DNA of 42,854 nucleotides from Desulfonatronospira sp. (GCA_003551155.1 PUMA01000029.1:1-42854), one strand, 5' to 3'; counted from the stretch's first letter, positions 24,320 to 33,058 are shown. The notes: generated from the letters alone by a model not told the origin. Numbers and translations: made by a program.

Positions 24320-24697
24320 TTATTTCTTTTTTATTCGGACCTTTTGCACGATCTTTTCATAATAGACCTGCTTTTCTTCCAGGAAGACAGGTCTGTTACG
24401 CATCATGTTCATCTTGGTGATCATGAGGTTCAGCTTTTGAATCCTGCTGTAAGCCTCCTGTTCTTCTTTGCTGTTCTGAAGAAGATCCCTGGCTGTGGAG
24501 ATTTCCTTCTGCAGCTGAACTTCCGGAGGAGCATAGCCAGCATTTTTCAAAATCTTATAAGCAATGCGCAGCTCAGCCGGGATGTGGGAATCATCCTTGA
24601 GTTCAAGAGGCTTGCCCCGGCCGGGAAGATTGTCCAGTTCGCCCTTTTGCAAGGCCTCCAGGATCAATTCCTCAGCTCTTTTGGAAAAAAAATCCAC
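24320..24697 (-). CDS. DUF1992 (DnaJ-homologue subfamily C28-like conserved domain) protein
   Basis: This 125-residue protein matches DUF1992. It begins with EELILEALQKGELDNLPGRGKPLEL, carries the family's PAELRIAYKILKNAGYAPPEVQLQKEI, and ends with a charged helix. The molecular role is unknown; in some eukaryotes the domain is part of DNAJC28. It starts with GTG four bases after the rtcB stop, so it is the third gene of the archease-rtcB operon. It has no signal peptide or membrane segment. Confidence 0.85.
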   Translation of the reverse strand: MDFFSKRAEELILEALQKGELDNLPGRGKPLELKDDSHIPAELRIAYKILKNAGYAPPEVQLQKEISTARDLLQNSKEEQEAYSRIQKLNLMITKMNMMRNRPVFLEEKQVYYEKIVQKVRIKKK

Positions 24698-24701
24698 TTT
24701 T

Positions 24702-26132
24702 CTAACCCTTGATGCAGATTAACGGCTTCAATCTGGCCACTCTTCTGGCAAGGCCGCTGTTGTGGCTCACATCCACTACCCGGTCCACTTCCTTGTAGGT
24801 CTCAGGTGCTTCTTCAGCCAACCCCTTGAAGCTATGACCCCTAATCTCGATATTCATTTTTTGCAACCGGTCAATGACCTGGCGCCCGGGATATTTTTTG
24901 ATGGCCTGTTTCCTGCTCATCACCCTCCCTGCTCCGTGGCAGGCAGAGCCTAGGCTTGAGCGCATGCCTTCACTGGTGCCGGCAAGGATATAGGAGGAGG
25001 TTCCCATGCTTCCCCCCACGAGCACAGGCTGTCCAACACCGCGATAAGCCGGAGGAAGATCCTGTTGTCCCGGGCCAAAAGCCCTGGTAGCTCCTTTGCG
25101 ATGCACGAACAGGGTGGTGTTTCGGCCGTTAAGGGAATGCTTTTCCTCCCTGCAGGTGTTGTGGCAGACATCGTACAGCAGGGGCATTCTTGCATCAGGA
25201 AACACGCCGGAAAAGGTCTCCCGCGCCAGATGGGTCAAAATCTGACGGTTGGCCAAGGCGCAATTGATGGCCGCCCGCATGGCCCCCAGATAGCTCTGTC
25301 CCGTAGAAGACAGGATAGGGGCGCAGGCCAGGTCACGGTCAGGAAGATGTATTTTTTGGCTGGCCGATTCATCCACCATGAGGCGGATATATTCCGTGGC
25401 CACCTGGTGTCCCAGCCCCCTGGAACCGCAGTGGATGCTGATCACTGCATCGCCTTTGCGCAGACCGAATGCCTCGGCTGCCTCAGGATCGTAGATTTCC
25501 CGCACTGCCTGCACTTCCAGGTAATGATTTCCTGAGCCCAGGGTGCCCACCTCCCGGTCCAGACGCTGTCTTGCCCTGGAGCTTACCGCCTGCGGGTCAG
25601 CTCCGGAAGCTGTGCCTCCCTCTTCAGCTTTTTCCAGGTCTGATTTTTCTCCGAAGCCTTTGCTTACGGCCCAGAGAGCGCCCTGGGACAGCATGCGGTC
25701 CATTTCCTTGTCCGAGATCTTAAGTCCCTTTTTGGTGCCCATGCCTGCGGGAATGTTCTGATATAAAAGATCAGCCAGAAGCTTTTTCTGAGCAGCAACC
25801 TTTTCTTCAGTAATCCCTGTGAGTATGGTCCGCACCCCGCAGGCAATATCAAAGCCCACTCCTCCTGCTGAGACCACTCCTCCCTTACGGGGATCAAAGG
25901 CTCCGACCCCGCCTATGGGAAAACCATAACCCAGATGAGCGTCAGGCATGGCCATGGCACCCATGACTATTCCGGGCAATGTAGCCACGTTGGAAAGCTG
26001 CCGGAAGACATCGTCCTCCATTTGAGCCATAAGCTCCTCATCAGCGAAGATCAGGGCAGGGACCCGCATGGGACCCTGGGCGTCCAGCCTGTAGATGTAC
26101 GGAGCGATTTTATATGGAGTGTATCTGCTCAT
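24702..26132 (-). CDS. rtcB: RNA-splicing ligase RtcB
   Basis: RtcB joins RNA 2',3'-cyclic phosphate (or 3'-phosphate) ends to 5'-OH ends using GTP and Mn2+. The 476-residue protein has all family motifs: MPDAHLGYGFPIGGVGAF, GGVGFDIACGVR with the metal-binding Asp and Cys, GSGNHYLEVQ, HCGSRGLGHQV, VCHNTCREEKH and CHGAGRVMSR, which contains the guanylylated histidine. It lies 88 bases after the archease gene and four bases before DUF1992. In bacteria it is usually an RNA repair enzyme rather than a tRNA-splicing enzyme. No RtcR-type regulator gene is adjacent. Confidence 0.95.
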   Translation of the reverse strand: MSRYTPYKIAPYIYRLDAQGPMRVPALIFADEELMAQMEDDVFRQLSNVATLPGIVMGAMAMPDAHLGYGFPIGGVGAFDPRKGGVVSAGGVGFDIACGVRTILTGITEEKVAAQKKLLADLLYQNIPAGMGTKKGLKISDKEMDRMLSQGALWAVSKGFGEKSDLEKAEEGGTASGADPQAVSSRARQRLDREVGTLGSGNHYLEVQAVREIYDPEAAEAFGLRKGDAVISIHCGSRGLGHQVATEYIRLMVDESASQKIHLPDRDLACAPILSSTGQSYLGAMRAAINCALANRQILTHLARETFSGVFPDARMPLLYDVCHNTCREEKHSLNGRNTTLFVHRKGATRAFGPGQQDLPPAYRGVGQPVLVGGSMGTSSYILAGTSEGMRSSLGSACHGAGRVMSRKQAIKKYPGRQVIDRLQKMNIEIRGHSFKGLAEEAPETYKEVDRVVDVSHNSGLARRVARLKPLICIKG

Positions 26133-26220
26133 GGTTTCCTGAATCTCCGGCCGGCCCGGGATTGTTTGAAGAAATTTATTAAAATAGGAATTTAAGTACC
26201 GGTACAGGTGTTGTCAAATT

Positions 26221-26643
26221 TCACACATCAACTATGCACTGGGCTTTAAAGAGACCTCCATGGTCCGGAAAGACTTTCAGGCCGCTGAAACTTGCCCCCT
26301 TGACCTCCACTGCAGGAGAGTGTCTGGTACTTTCCAGGGGCTCTCCATAAATTTCAGCCTTAAGGCCATGATCGTCAAGCTGTACTTCCAGGTGAGAATA
26401 GACAAAGCCTTCACCAGAGATAAGATATATCAGTTCGTTGATGAAGTCGTAAAAAAGCATTTCCAGGTCCGATCCACGGCACTTAACGGTTCTGGTAGTT
26501 TTCCTCTCAATGGAGTCCGGATCGCAGACTACGGCCATAAGGGCTATGCCTGCCTGGGCAAAGGCCAGTTCAGGGGAGGGGCCCACTCCCTGGATGCCGA
26601 TGTCTGCTTTGTGTTCCAGATGTTTCCAGTAGGTATCTTTCAT
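26221..26643 (-). CDS. Archease (RtcB activation protein)
   Basis: This 140-residue protein matches archease: WKHLEHKADIGIQGVGPSPELAFAQAG with the metal-binding Asp at the N-terminus, then LFYDFINELIYL, and the C-terminal GGLFKAQCIVDV. Archease allows multiple turnovers of RtcB by promoting its guanylylation and can broaden NTP use. It is the first gene of the archease-rtcB-DUF1992 run on the minus strand, which fits its partner role. No start ambiguity is apparent. A defined promoter is not seen in the space up to the tRNA gene. Confidence 0.92.
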   Translation of the reverse strand: MKDTYWKHLEHKADIGIQGVGPSPELAFAQAGIALMAVVCDPDSIERKTTRTVKCRGSDLEMLFYDFINELIYLISGEGFVYSHLEVQLDDHGLKAEIYGEPLESTRHSPAVEVKGASFSGLKVFPDHGGLFKAQCIVDV

Positions 26644-26810
26644 GTCCTGCCTGAAAAGTTTGGTTTAAAGACTCTGGACAGCGTTTCGGATTTAATACCA
26701 TAACCATCTGTTCGCTGCCTGGCAAAGAAAAAATGAGGTGCAGCATCCGGGCAGACAATGCTGCAGTCGGTCTGAGAGCGCAACAGACTGGAGAGTTTAA
26801 AGGCTATTAA

Positions 26811-26837
26811 TTGACTTGTGCAGGTCCCCCTGATACT
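26811..26837 (+). promoter_or_regulatory. Possible tRNA-Thr promoter
   Basis: TTGACT (26811-26816) is followed 15 bases later by GATACT (26832-26837), about 12 bases before the mature tRNA 5' end. The spacing is shorter than the usual 17 bases, so this is a weak call. Confidence 0.3.
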
Positions 26838-26849
26838 TGGACTCTTCAA

Positions 26850-26925
26850 GCCGGGATAGCTCAGCTGGCAGAGCAGCTGATTCGTAATCATCAGGCCGAG
26901 GGTTCAAGTCCCTTTCCCGGCTCCA
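26850..26925 (+). tRNA. tRNA-Thr (anticodon CGU)
   Basis: The 76-base cloverleaf has acceptor arms GCCGGGA/TCCCGGC, a D-arm GCTC...GAGC, an anticodon loop TTCGTAA (anticodon CGT, reading ACG), a T-loop TTCAAGT and an encoded CCA end. The anticodon stem has one C-U mismatch (GCTGA with TCATC), and the outer T-stem pair is G-U. Low-GC accessory DNA starts right after it, so its 3' end is the likely attachment site of the element to the right. Confidence 0.95.
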
Positions 26926-27301
26926 GTAAAATCAATATGTTAATATAATCAATAAAATTATATTTAAGTAAAGCTAAAGCTAAGAACACCAAAAGAACAC
27001 CGAAAAATAACCCAGCCCTATTATTCATCATTGTTCCATCATATTCACTCCCACGTCATCAGATCTAAAAAATTAGAGCATTATTTTAATTGGCAAAAGG
27101 CAAGTTTTTCTTGACATAACTCTTTGTTTTTGCTAGACATAATTTGCCGCCGCAATGTTTTTTGACCAAACCTCATGGGGGGAAATTTGCCGCGCACTTG
27201 ATTAATTGCCACCCTCACAAAATTTCGCAACTTTTTGAATTTAAGGTCAACTTTTGGTAACTTATGGACAACTTTTAAATACAAAAGTGGAGGAAACTCC
27301 A
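26926..27301. other. Non-coding AT-rich stretch at left end of the element
   Basis: No gene is supported. The stretch holds two copies of AATTTGCCGC (27141-27150 and 27184-27193) upstream of the HTH gene, and TTGACA at 27111-27116 with only a poor -10 box after it. These may be promoter and operator elements. A GGAGG site at its end belongs to the next gene. Confidence 0.4.
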
Positions 27302-27778
27302 ATGATGAGAAATGAATTAAGGGATCTATCTCCTAGACATCACCAAATAGCCAGGCTTTTGGTTGGTGGACATACTCAGTCCGAAATTGGCCGCATTCTG
27401 GGAATGCACAAGAGCTCAGTTTCCAGGCTGGTTAAAGAACCGCTGGTTGCCAGAGAGATATCAAGACTTCAGGAAATGGCAGATGTAAATTCTACTGCAT
27501 GTGTCCCAGGAATCCCTGAAAAACTCTGTAAGGGTGCACACAAAGCCCTTGAGGTGCTTCAGGATATATTGAATGATGAAAGAAATGAACCAGAAATGGT
27601 CAAGATAAAGGCAAATGTTGGACTAGAAATTCTCAGTCGGGCCGGATATGGGCCTAAGAAGAGCCTGGATATTCATCAAGGCGCATCAGCGCCGCTTATG
27701 ACCTCAGAAGCCATTGAAGATTTAAAGCGCCGGGCTAGAGAAATATTGCCGTCTAGTGCCTTTTCTAATGCTGAATAA
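27302..27778 (+). CDS. HTH protein resembling phage terminase small subunits
   Basis: The 158-residue product starts with a helix-turn-helix region (about 9-45: LSPRHHQIARLLVGGHTQ, then IGRILGMHKSSVSRLV). A helical centre and a C-terminal segment VKIKANVGLEILSRAGYGP follow, which resembles a set of prophage proteins I associate with small terminase subunits. Small terminases recognise pac/cos sites for phage DNA packaging; satellites often carry one to redirect helper packaging. No large terminase is present. A sequence-specific transcriptional regulator is the main alternative. GGAGG lies eight bases before ATG 27302. It is the gene nearest the tRNA and is on the opposite strand to the rest of the element. 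Confidence 0.5.
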   Translation: MMRNELRDLSPRHHQIARLLVGGHTQSEIGRILGMHKSSVSRLVKEPLVAREISRLQEMADVNSTACVPGIPEKLCKGAHKALEVLQDILNDERNEPEMVKIKANVGLEILSRAGYGPKKSLDIHQGASAPLMTSEAIEDLKRRAREILPSSAFSNAE

Positions 27779-27813
27779 ACCTTTTTATTTAAACTATATT
27801 AAGAGGTTATTTT

Positions 27814-28254
27814 ATGAAAAAACTACTTAGTATATTATTTATTACTGCCTTTATGATTGTTTTATCTTCAAATGTTTATTCTGTTGAGAAAAGAAAATAT
27901 GGAGAAGTATGGCAATATCTTGATGATATTTCTAAAATTTCATATATTAGGGGTTTTAGTGATGGACTTGGAGTGGGTATACTGAAAACAACTGAAGAAT
28001 TTTTTTCAAAAGATAAGATGCTTGAAAAATATTATATTATAAAAAATAAATATGAAATTATGAATAAAAATTCTCACGACAATGTTGATATCAAAAATAA
28101 CATGGACTATCTATATAATGATCCAGCAAATGTTTATCTACCTTTCTCTTTAATATATGAATTTTCTATTAAAAGGCTTGAGGGTAAAGATATTTATAAC
28201 GAGTTAATAGAAAAAAGAAGAACTGTATTATACCTTTATGACACACTTCAATAG
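27814..28254 (+). CDS. Small secreted hypothetical protein
   Basis: This 146-residue protein begins with a clear signal peptide (MKKLLSILFITAFMIVLSS, cleavage near residue 23). The mature part contains YIRGFSDGLGVG, a Lys-rich centre, and DPANVYLPFSLIYEFSIKRLEGKDI towards the end. It is very AT-rich, like other cargo in this element. AGAGG precedes the ATG. It follows the HTH gene by 35 bases on the same strand and could be cotranscribed. I do not recognise a family; an envelope or periplasmic role is the only inference. Confidence 0.65.
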   Translation: MKKLLSILFITAFMIVLSSNVYSVEKRKYGEVWQYLDDISKISYIRGFSDGLGVGILKTTEEFFSKDKMLEKYYIIKNKYEIMNKNSHDNVDIKNNMDYLYNDPANVYLPFSLIYEFSIKRLEGKDIYNELIEKRRTVLYLYDTLQ

Positions 28255-28406
28255 AATGTTGTTGTTCATGCTTGATCTGACACAAACCCTTTTGTTGGGT
28301 AAGCCTCGTAAGTTTAGTTCAGCTATTTTTTCCTGACAAGAGATTTTACCTATTGTAATCGATAACTTTGCACGATCTGTCAGATTAGGACTTTTCCAAC
28401 ATTTTA

Positions 28407-28514
28407 CTATATCTCAATCCCCCGGGGCTTAATCTTTTCATTGACCACTTCAACCTCATCAATCAACCATTTGCCTTCAATCATAATCAGACGATAGATC
28501 TCGTCATGTTCAAC
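28407..28514 (-). pseudogene. C-terminal remnant of a secreted protein gene split by the IS
   Basis: The minus-strand frame from 28514 to the TAG at 28407-28409 encodes the last part of a small protein (HDEIYRLIMIEGKWLIDEVE and a short tail). Its N-terminal part lies beyond the IS at 30469-30802. Joining the two at the 7-bp target duplication GTTGAAC gives one uninterrupted 144-codon frame, with GTT GAA CAT GAC across the junction. DGKW/IDEV-type endings are common in NTF2-like proteins. Confidence 0.8.
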
Positions 28515-30468
28515 AGCACTTTCACCTTTTTCTGCCAATTTTCCGGATATAACATGCAATAACAATCATTTACGCCTTCAATCTTTGTGAGACCCCACCT
28601 TCTATTTTGTAGCCGAATACCGCCAGGATCTGTTCCTGCTCAGGAGTGGGGTCTTCGATCATCCGGACAGGTTCCTTTTTACCAGCATGCCAACAAAGAC
28701 AGCTGCGAAGACAGCGCATTTGACCCATGGCCGTATCAATGCTCATCTGAAGTCCGGATCTTTTCAGCCATAGCCTGATCAGACGAAGATAAACCAGGGC
28801 TATGATACAGCAAAGTATGTGACAGCGGATTTTGGAATCGGTCCAGTGCCATATGGGGCGAAGGTTGCCGAATTCCCCGGACTTGCTCTGGCGAAACACA
28901 TCTTCCACCTGATAGCGGTCCAGGCTGGCCATGACTATCTCTTCCGTACTCCAGTCGTGCTTGCTGGTTATGATGATGTTCCGGCCAAACCTGGAGATAT
29001 ATTTGGCTATCCGGTAATAATTCTTGCCAAACTTCATCTGCAACTTGCCATCTATGAGTGGAAGTTCAAGGTCGTAGAGGTTTTTGGGCAGATGAATATG
29101 TTCGCAGTAATCATCATAGCGCTTTTTCACCTGGGCAGCACTATTCCAGTGAGTCTTTTCAGCCCGGACATGGGTGCGGGCTTCAAAAAGAAAATCCTGG
29201 AGCTTCTTGGGCTTTTTTTCAAACGAGTATCTTTGCTTGGCCGCGGTACGGGGGTTGTAGGTAACCACCACAGTTCTCTCTTTGCCCCAGTATTCTCCAG
29301 TTGTCCGCCAGCCCAGAACCTGGTCATCTGTTTTGCCCTGCTCAGCCAGCTTTTTATTCTTAGGGATATCCACAGGGACAAAAAAGCTCAGATCTTTTTG
29401 GGCCAACTCTTCAGCAAAGTATGTTGAATAGGTGGTCACAAAATCCAGATCTGATTTTTGATCAATGCTTTCAAAGTTGTCCTGGGAGTTCATCCCCTTG
29501 TCCATGACAATGATCAACTGCCTGCTCCTGAGATTCATCTCATTCAGGGCGGTATGAATCTCGATAATCAGCCTGTTAAAGAGCTTGGAATCATGACAGT
29601 TACCCTCGTACTCCCGGTAAAACAAAGGCAGCTCAGATTCCCTGGATACCAGAAGGGCCAGGCCGATCTGGCGGAGCCAGTCCTTGCCTTCCTTGTTTTT
29701 TCCGGTCATGGCCAGTTCTGAACCGGTCCTTTTATCCATGTACGTATAGTAATTGGTTGTATCAAAGAGCAGACAGTCCGTATCTATGGACTCGATCTCG
29801 CTGATTTTCTTAAATAAGGCAGAAGCGATCTTTTCTATTTCTTCCTTGCTGACCTGATCCCATTTCTTCCAGTAGCTTTTTGAATCAAGAGCCTTAATGT
29901 CCACCGGGCGTACCTGGTGAAATGCAAGTTCCTTATACCACCCGGGAAGTCCTGACTTGGACTTTGGCTCAATCATCCGGTTGAAGGCGGCGTACAGAAA
30001 ATACTCACCAATGCTTGGCCCCTTGCCCTCCTTCTGGACAATGGAGTCAATGATATCAACTATCCCGACTTTTTTTTCCACCAGATTGGCCATGAACAAT
30101 GAGCCGTATTCCTGGCTTTTGATCTTTGCAAGATCACCTTCACTTTTTCCCAAGGCCATGCTCAGGATTCTTTCCACAGAACCAAGATAGACCTGATTGA
30201 CCACCTTGGATTTGCCGTTAACCCTGGCGGTCTCCCTGACATAGTAGTAGGGTCTGCCCTTTTTCATTTTTTTATGCAGGTGTGCCATGCCCTGCAAAAT
30301 ATCAATAGGGTCTCACAATGTCAAGCATAAACCTGAAAATATCCACCAGGAAATGAAATTATGGGCATTGCAAATATGGTCAGTAGGGTCACACGTCTTG
30401 CAGTCTGGTTAATATGCCGATTATATTGACAAAGAACAGTGCTAAGGCCTAAAAAAGGTGAAAGTCCT
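28515..30468 (-). mobile_element. IS1634-family insertion sequence (1,954 bp)
   Basis: The ends are 18-base inverted repeats matching at 16 positions: AGCACTTTCACCTTTTTC at 28515-28532, and the complement of 30451-30468 reading AGGACTTTCACCTTTTTT. The element is flanked by identical 7-bp direct repeats GTTCAAC (28508-28514 and 30469-30475), which are the target-site duplication. One transposase gene fills most of it on the minus strand. A second, inner pair of inverted repeats (TTGTGAGACCC at 28585-28595 and its complement at 30308-30318) lies subterminally. Intact ends, an intact transposase and a perfect duplication suggest a recent insertion. Confidence 0.88.
28570..30288 (-). CDS. IS1634-family (IS4 superfamily) transposase
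   Basis: The 572-residue DDE transposase is apparently intact. The N-terminus MAHLHKKMKKGRPYYYVRE is typical of IS1634 members. Candidate catalytic residues are Asp in DCLLFDTTNYYTYMD, Asp in LIIVMDKGMNSQDNF, and Glu in the YREL-like DRYQVEDVFRQSKSGE near the C-terminus. The ATG at 30288 is chosen over the TTG at 30297; ribosome binding looks weak, as is common in IS elements. The gene lies entirely within the terminal inverted repeats. It is GC-richer than the cargo genes around it, consistent with separate origin. Confidence 0.93.
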   Translation of the reverse strand: MAHLHKKMKKGRPYYYVRETARVNGKSKVVNQVYLGSVERILSMALGKSEGDLAKIKSQEYGSLFMANLVEKKVGIVDIIDSIVQKEGKGPSIGEYFLYAAFNRMIEPKSKSGLPGWYKELAFHQVRPVDIKALDSKSYWKKWDQVSKEEIEKIASALFKKISEIESIDTDCLLFDTTNYYTYMDKRTGSELAMTGKNKEGKDWLRQIGLALLVSRESELPLFYREYEGNCHDSKLFNRLIIEIHTALNEMNLRSRQLIIVMDKGMNSQDNFESIDQKSDLDFVTTYSTYFAEELAQKDLSFFVPVDIPKNKKLAEQGKTDDQVLGWRTTGEYWGKERTVVVTYNPRTAAKQRYSFEKKPKKLQDFLFEARTHVRAEKTHWNSAAQVKKRYDDYCEHIHLPKNLYDLELPLIDGKLQMKFGKNYYRIAKYISRFGRNIIITSKHDWSTEEIVMASLDRYQVEDVFRQSKSGEFGNLRPIWHWTDSKIRCHILCCIIALVYLRLIRLWLKRSGLQMSIDTAMGQMRCLRSCLCWHAGKKEPVRMIEDPTPEQEQILAVFGYKIEGGVSQRLKA

Positions 30469-30802
30469 GTTCAACTTTTCCAGCCACAGTTCTTATGGTT
30501 GCCATCATCAGTATGGTGGCCATGCCTTCGCTCACAATCTGACCTTTGATCTCACTATCCAGCCTTTCATACTGGATATCTCTTAGCTGCCTAGAAACAT
30601 TTGCTGTCCAATCAGACTTGGATTTTCCTTTCCTGAAATCGTCGGTCACCACTTGGGTTACTTTGCTCATCTGCTCTGTGCCATAATACCGGTCAAAGAT
30701 TTTGACTGGTTCAAGGATGCCTGATTCTTCAGCCCAGTCGGCATACAAAGAAGAAGTGAGGATAAGGAGCATTGTGAAGGTGGTTAGAATAATTTTGTGC
30801 AT
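30449..30802 (-). pseudogene. N-terminal part of a secreted protein gene truncated by the IS
   Basis: The frame starts with a signal peptide (MHKIILTTFTMLLILTSSLYA) and continues for 111 native residues (KIFDRYYGTEQMSKVTQ, then EIKGQIVSEGMATI, and AGKVE). From 30468 it reads six IS-derived codons (ending DFHLF) and stops at 30449. Removal of the IS and one target copy restores a 144-residue protein with the fragment at 28407-28514. The composition and pattern resemble NTF2-like periplasmic proteins, but no specific function can be given. The truncated product may still be made. Confidence 0.8.
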
Positions 30803-31137
30803 AGGCTGAACTCTTTGAGGTTACAGGTTCAATGTTTTGGCCTTCTTGAACTTGAAAATATAAAATGGAACACTGTCTATAAAAGGTCAAAAGTCTGGTG
30901 TTCTTGAATTATTTACATGTATAACTGGCAATTTCTTGTAAAAAGGATCGATTTTAGGTCAATTATTGAAATATATCGTAGCAGGTGCTTTTGATTATTT
31001 CAGTGGGGTTCGTAAAAGGCGAAGCGTCCGCTCGTGAAATATATTTTCTCTAAAAGTGATTACTGTCAGGGCCAAAATTTCTAGGAGCATGCGATTATTA
31101 AACAAAAAAACTAAATCAGTGTAGATTGCCTTGTATG
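30803..31137. other. Non-coding AT-rich stretch
   Basis: No ORF, RNA gene or terminator is convincing here. It presumably contains the promoter of the IS-split gene (minus strand) and the 5' side of nothing else, because the next gene also points left and ends at 31138. Confidence 0.4.
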
Positions 31138-31707
31138 TTATTCAGAGATTCCCCATTCAACTTTACAAGTTTTCATTGCTCTAGAGTATAATATTAAGAG
31201 CATAGGCGAAAAAGATAAAGATTCTTGAAGAGAATTCTTGGATTCATATTCAAGGATTAAACACACCTTTTTAAAAAGAGTGAATGTACATTGGCTTATA
31301 TCAATATTATCCATAGATTTAAAGCTTAATATTAAACGGATCATTTCTATTTCATTTTTGTTGATATCGATAAACTCTTTACCTACTTCTAGAATATTTT
31401 TTCGGTAACGAGAATTTTGTAAACAAAATAAAGCTATAAAAGACCATATATGTAAATTATGAAGAGATTTAAATTGCTCAGCAGTCACTTTCTTGGAATC
31501 TTTTTTTATAATTCTATTTTTTCCTTTATCTGGACCAAGTAATTCTTCACTCATTAAATATGAAGCTAAACTGAATTGAGTTAAAAGGATTTCTGTCTTT
31601 GGCGGAAAATGCTTTGCACGCTCTATAAGCAACTTGATATAAACATTATTTGTATTTCCCCAATGAAGAATTCTACCGTTTAGTATATTTATTACTCTAT
31701 TAAGCAT
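31138..31707 (-). CDS. Hypothetical cytoplasmic protein
   Basis: The 189-residue AT-rich ORF has no recognised domain. It is predominantly helical, with hydrophobic patches (HIWSFIALFCLQN and CTFTLFKKVCLILEY) that are too short or amphipathic to be clear membrane helices. There is no signal peptide. It lacks a good ribosome-binding site. It stands alone between the IS-split gene and ssb, with AT-rich spacers on both sides. It is taken as real because of its length in AT-rich DNA and the absence of a competing frame. Confidence 0.5.
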   Translation of the reverse strand: MLNRVINILNGRILHWGNTNNVYIKLLIERAKHFPPKTEILLTQFSLASYLMSEELLGPDKGKNRIIKKDSKKVTAEQFKSLHNLHIWSFIALFCLQNSRYRKNILEVGKEFIDINKNEIEMIRLILSFKSMDNIDISQCTFTLFKKVCLILEYESKNSLQESLSFSPMLLILYSRAMKTCKVEWGISE

Positions 31708-31936
31708 AATTATTTGATTAAATTTTAAGAATTATAAACAATATATTTTTAAAATTTTAAAAACTATTTTTGTAGAGTAGACTATCTATATATAAATATA
31801 TATTGTTTCAATTTTATTTATTATTCTAAAATTTAAATTGTTTTTCTTCGTATTGAATGAAAAAAATAACTCGATTGTGGATATTTTTTCAATGATATTC
31901 TAAAAAGTATAGGCCAATAAAAGAAGTTGGGTTATT

Positions 31937-32371
31937 TCAAAACGGAGCATCCCAAAAATCATCATCCATCTTTGAACGAGGCGTACTTGTTGAGAGCTTA
32001 GGCTCAGAAGCCCTGTCATCACCAGAATGATAATGTTCTGAATGTTGAGTCTTTGGTTCTAGAGCCTGAACCCTGCTGGCAACTACCTCAGTGGACCAGC
32101 GGTCATGACCCTCCTGGTCCTGCCATTTTCGAGTCTGAACCTTACCTTCAATCAAGACAAGTCTTCCCTTGCTCAAATAGTTGGCACAAAATTCTGCTTG
32201 TTTTCCAAAGACTACAACCCGGTGCCATTCTGTTCTCTCGATCTTAATGCCATCCTGTCCAGTGAAGGATTCATCTGTAGCTATGCTTAAGTTGGCAACA
32301 ATGTTCCCGGTCTGAGCCTGAGAAACTTTTGGATCTTGGCCAAGTCTGCCGATAATAATTGCTTTGTTCAT
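31937..32371 (-). CDS. ssb: Single-stranded DNA-binding protein
   Basis: This 144-residue protein carries an OB-fold (about 1-105): MNKAIIIGRLGQDPKV, NLSIATDESF, EWHRVVVFGKQAEFCANYL, KGRLVLIEGKVQTRKW. A flexible polar linker follows, with an acidic C-terminal tip ending DDDFWDAPF, which resembles the partner-binding DDDIPF tail of SSBs with two extra aromatic or hydrophobic residues. It coats ssDNA during replication and recruits repair and replication factors. Within this element it is likely an accessory SSB that works with the PrimPol-type replication protein. Confidence 0.92.
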   Translation of the reverse strand: MNKAIIIGRLGQDPKVSQAQTGNIVANLSIATDESFTGQDGIKIERTEWHRVVVFGKQAEFCANYLSKGRLVLIEGKVQTRKWQDQEGHDRWSTEVVASRVQALEPKTQHSEHYHSGDDRASEPKLSTSTPRSKMDDDFWDAPF

Positions 32372-32406
32372 AAAAACACATCGGGATTATTTGTTATTAC
32401 ATTTTA

Positions 32407-33015
32407 TCAAAACCTAACATTGCCAGTATAAAGAATATCAACCAAATTTCCATGTCCTATCCTTAAGACTTCACGTCGCCCTTCCTCGTCAATTGAGTGA
32501 GTAACTTCAATTTCATGTATGTATGCAACTATAGCAACGTTATATGATCCATATCGTTGGTGTCCAAATTTTCGGAAAATTTCAGGATGTTTCTCAAGGA
32601 AAGAATCGAAAAGATCTTTGTTTATAGTCAAGGCTAGCCGTAATGGGGTATCCCAAAAAAGAACTAAGTCACTAAATACCCCCTTTTCAACCCAAACCAT
32701 ATATTGACTCTGGTCGTATATCGAAACATCCACAACATGACCTACGAACAAAATTGGCCTGTCTTCTAGCCAAAGTTTCTCTAATTCAATTGTGAGTATT
32801 GGCTGAAGTCTGGACCTTTTCCCCTTAATTAAGGAATCTTGCCAACCATCAATAGCACCTGTTCTAGCAACCATCTGTGCGAGAGCTGCTTTGGTTTCTA
32901 ACTCAAATCTTGCAAATTCAGCTTCTTCAGCTTTACGTTCTGCCCGTTCTGACATGAAAGAATTGACAAAATAACCCCCAACGGCAATGGCTACAATTAT
33001 CCATATGAAAGTTTT
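32407..33015 (-). CDS. Membrane-anchored hypothetical protein
   Basis: The 202-residue product starts with one transmembrane helix (about 3-20, TFIWIIVAIAVGGYFVNSF), followed by a charged helix (SERAERKAEEAEFARFELE) and a soluble domain with beta-rich segments (ILTIELEKLWLEDRPILFVG, IYDQSQYMVWVEKG, YNVAIVAYIHEIEVTHS). No family is recognised. ATG 33015 is chosen because it begins the membrane helix; the frame is open upstream to 33090, where it would overlap the preceding gene. It ends 35 bases before ssb and may be cotranscribed with the 392-residue protein. Confidence 0.6.
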   Translation of the reverse strand, partial: KTFIWIIVAIAVGGYFVNSFMSERAERKAEEAEFARFELETKAALAQMVARTGAIDGWQDSLIKGKRSRLQPILTIELEKLWLEDRPILFVGHVVDVSIYDQSQYMVWVEKGVFSDLVLFWDTPLRLALTINKDLFDSFLEKHPEIFRKFGHQRYGSYNVAIVAYIHEIEVTHSIDEEGRREVLRIGHGNLVDILYTGNVRF

Positions 33016-33058
33016 CATTTGCTGGCAGACCTTATCCGATGAGTTGTTGATTTGTTTC

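Noticed and set aside
28819-29427. 202-codon plus-strand frame inside the IS
   Set aside because: It is antisense to an intact, motif-bearing transposase.
28585-30318. Inner inverted repeats TTGTGAGACCC as the ends of the IS
   Set aside because: They have no target duplication and would leave the transposase stop outside the element. The outer 18-base repeats have perfect 7-bp duplications and restore the host gene.
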